Below are positions 15,875 to 22,686 of a stretch of 22,686 nt of DNA, in pieces; the stretch's first letter is position 1; every line of letters begins with the position of its first letter. Origin of the DNA: CAZEER01 sp964511215. Its GTDB lineage: Bacteria > Fidelibacterota > Marinisomatia > Marinisomatales > UBA1611. Under the pieces are notes generated by a model, which saw only the letters and a list, made by a program, of their open reading frames with translations, was not told where the DNA came from and did no database searches. The stretch is from NCBI GenBank assembly GCA_964511215.1, contig CAZEER010000039.1, positions 1 through 22,686 on the forward strand, read 5' to 3'. A program made the position numbers and the translations under genes.

Positions 15875-18800
15875 ATGATTAAAAAAAGTTGTGAAATAAT
15901 GCAATTGTCCAATAAAATTATATTATCAATAATGTTTTACCTACTTACATTTTTAAATGCAAAAGAGTGGGTAGATACAGGAAGTCAGTTACCTTCTAAC
16001 CCAGTTTGGAATTTAGAGGAGAATTCGGAAGGAAATATCGAAATCATTTTTGAATTTGGTGGATATTTTTTGAGTCAACTTGAAAGCGGACAAAATCAAA
16101 TTACCTTTCCTGAAGGCGTCCCTATACTAGACGCAGGTTCACCGGAACTACCTAGAATGGCCCGTTCAATTATTATACCTGACCTTGCACATATGGAGCT
16201 ATCTGTCCTTGAAAGTGATTTTGTGGAAATTGAAATTAATAATGTAATGCCATCAAAGGGGAATTTAACCCGTGACATTGATCCTTCAACTGTGCCTTTT
16301 ACTTATGGTGCACCCTATAAAAAAGACGCGTGGTATCCTGAGCAATTAGCTTTTTTGAGAGACCCATACATTTTACGCTCATTTAGAGGACAAGCAGTTG
16401 TGTTCCAACCAATACAATATAATCCTATTAAAAGATTATTACGGGTTTACACTCATATTAAGATTTCTATTCAGGAAATGGGATTAAGTCAAATAAACAC
16501 CCTCTCCAGACGACCAGAAAAAGGTGGCTCTAGAGATTTTGAATATATGTATCAGGATCATTTTATGAATTATCCTGCCAATGATCGCTACGAGATACTT
16601 GGTGAACAAGGTCCGATGCTTGTTATTAGCTATGGTGACTTTATGGATGAGATGCAAACTTTTGTAGATTGGAAAAATTATAAAGGTATTCCCACTGAAA
16701 TAGTAGACATAGCGGATATTGGTAGCGTGAATGAAATGGAACAGTTTATTGAAGATCAATATTATGAAAATGGAATTGCATTTGTATTGCTTGTAGGCGA
16801 TATAGACCAGATAGAAACTATTCGCCGGTCAAATGGTGCGGGGTCAAATAGTCCGTCTGATAATTCACTTACTTTTGTCGCAGGTGATGATTATTACCCA
16901 GACCTGATTATAGGTCGTTTTTCTGCGGAGACCGGAGAGCATGTAGAAACAATGGTTGATAGAACAATAGCTTATGAAATGAATCCAGACCCATCGGCAG
17001 ATTGGTATAAAAAAGGGTCTGGCTTTGCGTCAAACCAGGGACCGGGTGATGATGGTGAAATGGATGATGAACACATGGATGTTATTAGAGAACTATTGTT
17101 GGACTATACTTATGTAGAAGTAGATCAGATTTATGATCCTTCTGGAACAGTTGCGGAAGGAGAAGCGGCAATTAATGAAGGAAGATCCATTATAAATTAT
17201 ACTGGGCATGGTTCTAATGGATCTTGGGGAAATGGATGTCCCATGAACAATACTGATGTTAATGGTTTAGTAAATAATAATATGTGGCCTTTTATTTGGT
17301 CAGTGGCATGTGTAAATGGAGAATTTGAGCAAGGGACATGTTTTGCTGAAACCTGGCTCAGAGCTACTGACTCCGATGGGAACCCAACAGGTGCAATTGC
17401 AACTCTTATGTCTACCGTGAATCAGGCTTGGAACCCTCCTATGGATGGGCAGGATGAAATGAATGCGATTTTTGTAGAATCTTATTCAGGCAATATTAAA
17501 CGTTCCTTTGGTGGTATATCTTTTAATGGTATGAATGAGATGAATGATAATTATGGTTCTCAAGGTTATGATGAAACATATTATTGGACTATTTTTGGTG
17601 ATCCGTCAGTCGTTGTTCGTTCTGATACTCCAACTAATATGACAGTAAGCCATAGTGATATCATAATAGTTGGNNNNNNNNNNNNNNNNNNNNNNNNNNN
17701 NNNNNNNNNNNNNNNNNNNNNNNNNNNNNNNNNNNNNNNNNNNNNNNNNNNNNNNNNNNNNNNNNNNNNNNNNTTAGCGGTGGAGGTGATGGTAATTTAG
17801 ATTATGGAGAGTCAGCAGATTTTTTCTCTATCTTTGAAAATGTGGGTCAAGATCCGTCTAATGACCTGACCTTTTACCTTACGCACGAAGATGATTTAGT
17901 AAATATCATTACAGAAGAAATAACACATGGTTCGGTTGAAGCTGGAGAACAGATCACTGTTGGTCCTTTTGAAATTCAAGTGAGTTGGAATGTAGAAGAT
18001 GGGTCTTTAATTCCTTTCACTTTGATAGCTACTGATGGTTCAGAAGTTTGGGAGTATGATACTCAAGTTGGAGTAGAAGCACCAGCATATAACTTAGTAT
18101 CAGCAGAATTTATTGATAATATAAATGGTACTCTTGATCCAGGTGAATCATCAATAATGGAAATTATACTTGAAAATATAGGGCACTCGCCTGTCAGTTA
18201 TCCAACATTTGAAGTAACAACTAGTGACCCATATATTGAAGTAAGCAATGTAGGGGCTGATAATGCATATTGGTGGGAGATAGATGATCAGATTATTGTA
18301 ACGATTGAGATTACGGCTTCATCAGATGCACCTGTTGGTCACAATGCCCTTTCAGCGTTATTGATTGGTTCGTTAAATACAGAATATCAATTTGTATTTC
18401 CTCTGCCTATAACCCTTGGGCTTATGATTGAGGATTTTGAGACTGGTGACTTTAGCGCATTCGAATGGGAGCATTCTGGACAAGCAGATTGGATAATTGA
18501 CTCAGATGCTTACTCTGGATCTTTTTCCGCTAGATCTGGACAAATTAGCCATGAGCAGTCATCTGAACTGTCTATTATAATGAATATTATATACCAAGGA
18601 GATATTGCATTCTGGGCTAAGGCGTCATCTGAAGTGGGTGGTTCTGGAACAGTGTATGATTATTTAGATTTTTTGATAGATGGAGTGCCTCAAGAGCTTA
18701 ATATAGGTGGGACGGTTGATTGGACAGAGTATACTGTCAGTCTACCGCAAGGAGAGCATACTTTAACATGGGTTTATGAAAAAGACGGTGCCACCAGTAT

Positions 18801-19050
18801 GGGTGAAGACTGCGCCTGGATAGATAGAATTCTTTTTCCTCCCGGTGCAGTGCCTCCGTTAAATATTAATTTTGGAGATTTAAATTTTGATGGTATTGTA
18901 AACCTTTTAGATGTTATTGTGACGGCAAATTCAATTATAGGTTATATTGATCTTAGTAATGCTCAAATTCAAAATGCAGATATGAATTTAGATGACTCCA
19001 TAGATATTATAGATTTATTAATGATGGTGGATGTTGTACTCTCTGACTAG
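15875..19050 (+). CDS. Secreted C25 (gingipain-type) cysteine peptidase with dockerin-like tail
   Basis: One gene broken by N bases at 17674-17773; the frames differ across the gap but the 3' part is open from 17774, so the shift reflects unknown gap size. Sec signal peptide ends near FLNA (start 15875, or ATG 15899 with a more typical length). A C25-type propeptide region (about 40-230) precedes the catalytic domain (about 240-590). Catalytic His445 lies in NYTGHGSNGSWG and Cys479 in WSVACVNGEFEQG, with GDPSVVVR closing the domain. After the gap come two repeats of the NG-LD-GES type (GDGNLDYGESADFFS, NGTLDPGESSIMEI), a jelly-roll region beginning MIEDFETGDFSAFEW, and a dockerin-like end. 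It would act outside the cell on proteins or glycoproteins, with autoprocessing likely. It lacks the Bacteroidota type IX CTD; the dockerin-like module may replace it. Confidence 0.9.
17674..17773. other. Assembly gap (100 N) inside the C25 peptidase
   Basis: Exactly 100 N bases. Unlike the first gap, I see no shared sequence between the flanks. The left side ends at the beginning of a beta-sandwich (TNMTVSHSDIIIVG) and the right starts in a GDGNLDYGES linker, so the rest of that Ig-like domain is probably missing from the assembly. Confidence 0.98.
18871..19047 (+). other. Dockerin type I-like domain (two calcium loops)
   Basis: The last about 58 residues contain two loop-helix repeats: GDLNFDGIVNLLDVIVT and ADMNLDDSIDIIDLLMMV, spaced as in type I dockerins (D-x-N-x-D-G-x-V-N-x-x-D). 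The second loop has Asp where Gly is normal, so calcium binding there may be weaker. Likely an anchoring or sorting module. Confidence 0.8.
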
Positions 19051-19073
19051 AAATTTTAATATAAATAATTTTC

Positions 19074-19102
19074 AAATAGCTCCTGTAGGAGCTATTTTTT
19101 TT
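19074..19102 (+). terminator. Rho-independent terminator after the C25 peptidase
   Basis: AAATAGCTCC (19074-19083), loop TGTA, GGAGCTATTT (19088-19097), with T residues at 19095-19102. A perfect 10-bp stem followed by a T-run, 23 bp after the stop codon. The remainder to 19278 is AT-rich; I see no confident promoter or RNA in it. Confidence 0.93.
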
Positions 19103-19278
19103 CAATAATTACTAATAATATTTTTTTCTGAAGCTATAGAACAAGATTTTAAGTAGAGATCATTTCTAATTCTTTTGTTACCTATTTTACCTTATCAGTT
19201 TGAATACATTTATGAATATTGAGATTATGAAAAATTCTCTGAAAAGAAATTTGTTTCAATTAAAAGATTACCATTGAA

Positions 19279-21696
19279 ATGATTGCAACTGTTCGATTAT
19301 TAATAATTTGGTTATTATTTAATAAAATAATCTTAGGGTCTGGTCTCAGTCAATCAAACTATCTTACTAATTTTCATCCTGACTCTCTTCGGTTGAAAGT
19401 GATAGAAACTATAAGGTGTTCTGATCCTCCAATAATTGATGGGCTATTGAATGATGTTGCCTGGGAATTTTGCATTCCAACAACTGAATATTTTCAAATT
19501 GAGCCTAAAGAACTTGCGGCTCCATCTGAGTACAATTCAGCAAGGGTAACCTATGATGACGATAAGCTTTATATATTTTTAGAGGCCTATGATTCGCAAC
19601 CTAAAAAAATAAAAAAAAAGCTAGTTCGTCGTGACAGCTGGATGGATGGTTTTAGTAATAATTCTGATTGGTTAGGGATTACTATTGATTCAAAAAATGA
19701 TGATTACAATGGATATTTTGTTGCTGTAAATGCATCTGGAGCTAAAATGGATGTAGCACTTGCTGGCAATAATGAATATGATCCAACGTGGGATGCAGTA
19801 TGGGATGTCGCCATTAATTTCAAGGATAATGGCTGGGCTGCAGAATTTGCTTTACCCTTTGCAATTTTTCAATTTGAGCATAAAGATAATATGGAGTGGG
19901 GTATATCTTTTGAAAGATTCATACATAGGTTGCAAGAAACAGTTGAATGGCCAGGGAAATCTAAATCAACTCGTGGAATTATTCGACCCTTAGGTGTGCT
20001 TAAGGGCCTAGAGAATATACCTGATCCAAAACAATTGGAATTAATGCCATATTCATTACTGGGCTATAGTAAAATATTCAAAAGTAATTTTGGTTTAGAT
20101 TTGCGTTATGGATTAACATCAAATGCTATTATGAAAATAACTGTTAATCCAGATTTTGGACAAGTTGAAGCTGACCCATCAGTTTTAAACCTTACAGCAT
20201 TTGAAACATTTTATGAAGAAAAGCGCCCTTTCTTTTCAGAAGGTTCTGAATTTTTCAGTCAGCGTCTTTCCCTATTTAATTCCCGTAGGATTGGTCGAAA
20301 ACCTATTTATAATATGCCAGATGAAGGTGAAATTAAAAATATTTCAGATTATACGACTATTATAGGTGCCACTAAAATTATGGGAAGTACAGCATCCGGT
20401 ATAAATTATGGATTAATTGGAGCAGTCACAGCTGAAGAAACCGGATTGCAAAATGATGATTTTGATTCCACTACTATCATAATTGAGCCAAGAACAAATT
20501 ATTCAATTGGTCGTTTTGAATTTCCTGTTATTAATAATATTTCAAGAGTAGGGATAATGGTCACAGATGTCTCACGAAAAAATAATCCTGGAGCCAGTGT
20601 TATAGGCACAGATTGGAGTCTCGGGTTTTTAGATAATAGATTATTTACTAATGGTCAAATTGTTCGTTCTAATGCCAACAATGCATTGGGTAAAGCTTTT
20701 CGTTTTAATTTAGGCTATCAGGACCCAGTTTGGTGGAGTACTCGTTTTTGGTTTGGCATTTATGATAACAAATTTGATATTAATGATCTGGGTTATATTC
20801 GTCGGAATGATTTATCTTGGGCAGGAATACGTTTCGAATTTAGGCAACAAGAGCCTTGGGGGAGATTTATATCTAATAATTTAGAATTTAAATACTCCCA
20901 AGACTGGAACGGAGAAGGATTGTCTCTTGAGAGGGAAGTTGAAATTGAACAAGACAACTTATTTGCAAATTATTGGCGAGTCGGATTTTTTAGTAAAGTT
21001 TTTTTACCTGCGTATAATGATGAGGATATTTTTAGAGATGAAAATGCATGGATATATAAAACAGAACTTTGGGGTTACGCTGGTCCTAGTTTAAGTACAG
21101 ATCGTCGTAAGAAAATAGTATTTGGTGCTAATATTGGTACTGGTTATGGAAAAAATAGAGGTAGAGGCTATAATTACAGTCTATGGTCTAAAATTAAACC
21201 TATTGAACCACTAAATATTGAAATTGATGCTATGCAGGATAAAAGTCCTAACTATATGCAGTGGGTAGATATTCTAGTAGATTCTTTAGAAATAGAGCAT
21301 GACACTGTCAGAGTCTATGCTAATTCGATACTTATTACACGAGATATAACCTTACGTTTAGATTGGACATTTTCTCCAGAATTAACTTTTCAGTGCTTTA
21401 TTCAGCCATTCTATGCGGAAATGAATTACAAAAATTTTTATCGTTTGACAGAACCAAAAACAATGAACCTTGAAAATTATAATTATCAAGATTATGAAAA
21501 TTATGAAAATCCAGACTTTAAATTATCTAACACAGTTGGCACATTTGTTTTTCGTTGGGAATATCGTTCAGGTAGTTTATTATATTTTGTTTATAACCTT
21601 AACCAGAGGAGGGAATATTTACCGTATGCAAATAAATGGGTTACAGAAAAAGAAAACGCGATTTATTTTAAAATAAATTATTGGTTAAAATATTGA
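19279..21696 (+). CDS. DUF5916 protein with N-terminal CBM9-like domain, probable outer-membrane barrel
   Basis: 805 residues. An N-terminal hydrophobic segment (about 5-20) looks like a signal peptide. A CBM9/DOMON-like beta-sandwich follows (about 40-235), with PIIDGLLNDVAWEF, ARVTYDDDKLYIFLEAYD and WAAEFALPFAIFQF. The DUF5916 core follows, recognised by NPDFGQVEADPSVLNLTAFE and FYEEKRPFFSEGSEFF (about 290-335). The remaining about 470 residues alternate polar and aromatic residues like an outer-membrane barrel and end in a strand-like KINYWLKY. Function of the family is unknown; a surface or uptake role is inferred. It sits alone between a terminator and the small membrane genes. No strong ribosome binding site is seen before ATG 19279. 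Confidence 0.87.
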   Translation: MIATVRLLIIWLLFNKIILGSGLSQSNYLTNFHPDSLRLKVIETIRCSDPPIIDGLLNDVAWEFCIPTTEYFQIEPKELAAPSEYNSARVTYDDDKLYIFLEAYDSQPKKIKKKLVRRDSWMDGFSNNSDWLGITIDSKNDDYNGYFVAVNASGAKMDVALAGNNEYDPTWDAVWDVAINFKDNGWAAEFALPFAIFQFEHKDNMEWGISFERFIHRLQETVEWPGKSKSTRGIIRPLGVLKGLENIPDPKQLELMPYSLLGYSKIFKSNFGLDLRYGLTSNAIMKITVNPDFGQVEADPSVLNLTAFETFYEEKRPFFSEGSEFFSQRLSLFNSRRIGRKPIYNMPDEGEIKNISDYTTIIGATKIMGSTASGINYGLIGAVTAEETGLQNDDFDSTTIIIEPRTNYSIGRFEFPVINNISRVGIMVTDVSRKNNPGASVIGTDWSLGFLDNRLFTNGQIVRSNANNALGKAFRFNLGYQDPVWWSTRFWFGIYDNKFDINDLGYIRRNDLSWAGIRFEFRQQEPWGRFISNNLEFKYSQDWNGEGLSLEREVEIEQDNLFANYWRVGFFSKVFLPAYNDEDIFRDENAWIYKTELWGYAGPSLSTDRRKKIVFGANIGTGYGKNRGRGYNYSLWSKIKPIEPLNIEIDAMQDKSPNYMQWVDILVDSLEIEHDTVRVYANSILITRDITLRLDWTFSPELTFQCFIQPFYAEMNYKNFYRLTEPKTMNLENYNYQDYENYENPDFKLSNTVGTFVFRWEYRSGSLLYFVYNLNQRREYLPYANKWVTEKENAIYFKINYWLKY

Positions 21697-21729
21697 ACCG
21701 AAGTAAGACTTTAATTAGTTAGGAGCGTG

Positions 21730-22437
21730 ATGCTAAGCGAAATACTGAATATTATTGCTTCATTACCAAGCCAACATGTGATATTTGGAATAATCAGTAC
21801 GGTCTTATGTATTGCCGTGACATGGGTTTATAGTAAGAGCTCAAAAAATATCAAAATCATCATACTCGAGACTATTGGCTATCTTGTAATATTTAATGAA
21901 ATCGGATTTCAAATTAATATGATATACTATGGCACTTGGTCCTTGAGTACATCCTTACCATTAGAAATGTGTTATATAACTGCATTATTAATTCCAGTTT
22001 ATAATCGTTATTCAAATTTGAGGCAGTTAAAGAACTGGTTTTTCTTTGCAGGGTTTGGAGGGTCACTTTTCGCATTTATTAACACAAATCTTTCAGAAAT
22101 GGAATATATATATATATCAATACATTATTTCTTTGCACATGGATTAGTGATATTTTTAATGCTTAGTATTGTTGTAGATGGTTATAGACCGAGATGGAAA
22201 GACTACTTTAATGCGATTCAATGGACTACAATCCTTGTTGTAACAATTATTATGATTAATCTTTTCCTTGGTAGTAATTATATGTTTACTTTTGAAAAGC
22301 CGAATGGAGTAAATTTCACTTTACTAATGCCTGAGTGGCCATACTACTTTATTATTATGCTAATGATTGGGCTTATTTTCTATACAATAATGATGCTTGT
22401 GAAATTTATTCCTGTTAGATCTATAAAACAGCACTAA
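21730..22437 (+). CDS. TIGR02206/YwaF-like integral membrane protein
   Basis: About 235 residues with roughly seven hydrophobic helices and little soluble sequence. It matches the TIGR02206 (YwaF) family pattern: SLPLEMCYITAL in helix 3, SIHYFFAHGLVI (family HH/HG region), then NYMFTFEKPNG and MPEWPYYFIIM near the end. The family has no established biochemical function. AGGAG at 21721-21725 lies 4 nt before ATG 21730; the in-frame GTG at 21727 is too close to it, so 21730 is preferred. It follows the DUF5916 gene by 33 bp and may be cotranscribed. Confidence 0.82.
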   Translation: MLSEILNIIASLPSQHVIFGIISTVLCIAVTWVYSKSSKNIKIIILETIGYLVIFNEIGFQINMIYYGTWSLSTSLPLEMCYITALLIPVYNRYSNLRQLKNWFFFAGFGGSLFAFINTNLSEMEYIYISIHYFFAHGLVIFLMLSIVVDGYRPRWKDYFNAIQWTTILVVTIIMINLFLGSNYMFTFEKPNGVNFTLLMPEWPYYFIIMLMIGLIFYTIMMLVKFIPVRSIKQH

Positions 22438-22480
22438 CGCCTATCCTATTTGGATATTTATATATTTATAATATAGTCTT

Positions 22481-22686
22481 ATGAAAAATCTCTTAAATAT
22501 AATAGGATTTCAGTTCAGCTGGTGGGGGTGTGTACTTGGTGTGAAATATGGAGCTATTTATTTAGGCCCCATTTTAATGGTAATCTTTCTGATTATTCAT
22601 TTTCATTATTTTTCTTATAAAAATAATGAAATTAAACTTGTAATTCTTTTTGGAATAATTGGAACGATGATTGATTCTAGTATGGC
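22481..22686 (+). CDS. DUF2878-like membrane protein, 3' end cut by window
   Basis: Starts at ATG 22481 and stays open to the end of the window (68 codons seen). The protein begins MKNLLNIIGFQFSWWGCVLG, which resembles the start of DUF2878 proteins, and continues with hydrophobic helices (YLGPILMVIFLIIHF, VILFGIIGTMIDSSMA). Function unknown. In other bacteria DUF2878 genes often sit with DUF1365 and cyclopropane fatty acid synthase genes; those would be expected just downstream if the context is conserved. Confidence 0.7.
   Translation, partial: MKNLLNIIGFQFSWWGCVLGVKYGAIYLGPILMVIFLIIHFHYFSYKNNEIKLVILFGIIGTMIDSSM

Noticed and set aside
21477..21516. Short repeated AATTAT/GATTATGAAAATTATG tract
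   Set aside because: It encodes a Tyr/Asn-rich loop (NYNYQDYENYENPDF) typical of outer-membrane barrel loops; too short and imperfect for a repeat element.
22104..22118. TA dinucleotide run
   Set aside because: A short run within a coding region that encodes a normal Tyr/Ile stretch of a membrane protein; no evidence of function.
1..22686. CRISPR arrays, tRNA/rRNA genes, insertion sequences, phage or integrase genes
   Set aside because: No regularly spaced repeats, cloverleaf-like or rRNA-like segments, or transposase/integrase motifs were seen on either strand by eye.

Overview
The window is an AT-rich bacterial chromosome or metagenome scaffold. All supportable genes lie on the + strand, and two 100-base N runs mark scaffold joins. 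Several traits point to the Fibrobacterota-Chlorobiota-Bacteroidota side of the tree. These are a C25 (gingipain-type) peptidase with a C-terminal dockerin-like domain, a DUF5916/CBM9-like surface protein, Tat-exported GH109 and Sec-exported GH29 and GH2 enzymes, and weak or missing Shine-Dalgarno sites at many starts. The absence of SusC/SusD and the dockerin-type tail fit marine Candidatus Neomarinimicrobiota (SAR406) best. That placement is inference.

Layout: (1) 19-50 is a strong terminator of an upstream gene. (2) 97-4144 holds five tightly packed prepilin-like genes in the gspG-H-I-J-K order; the last is a large GspK/PilX-like protein with a LamG domain embedded in a beta-solenoid region. 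(3) 4206-15809 is a glycan utilisation operon: GH29 alpha-L-fucosidase with a PA14 tail, Tat-exported GH109 alpha-N-acetylgalactosaminidase, SSS sugar symporter, galactokinase-type GHMP kinase, sugar nucleotidyltransferase, GH2 beta-galactosidase and a GT2 glycosyltransferase. Spacing is tight, from overlap to about 25 bp. (4) 15875-19050 is a secreted C25 cysteine peptidase broken by the second gap, followed by a clear terminator. (5) 19279-21696 is a DUF5916 outer-membrane-type protein. (6) 21730 to the end holds two small membrane proteins, a TIGR02206/YwaF-like one and a truncated DUF2878-like one.

How the genes could work together: the three exported glycosidases match the three linkages of a blood-group-A-like determinant (alpha-GalNAc, alpha-fucose, beta-galactose). 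The symporter would import a released sugar. The kinase and nucleotidyltransferase would turn it into sugar-1-phosphate and then NDP-sugar, which the adjacent GT2 could use. This is a testable inference, not a demonstrated pathway.

The most unusual structure is a recent in-frame 315-bp tandem duplication inside the beta-galactosidase. It coincides with the first assembly gap, whose two sides carry an identical 55-base end. No stretch over 300 bp lacks a gene. I saw no tRNA, rRNA, CRISPR array, insertion sequence or attachment site.
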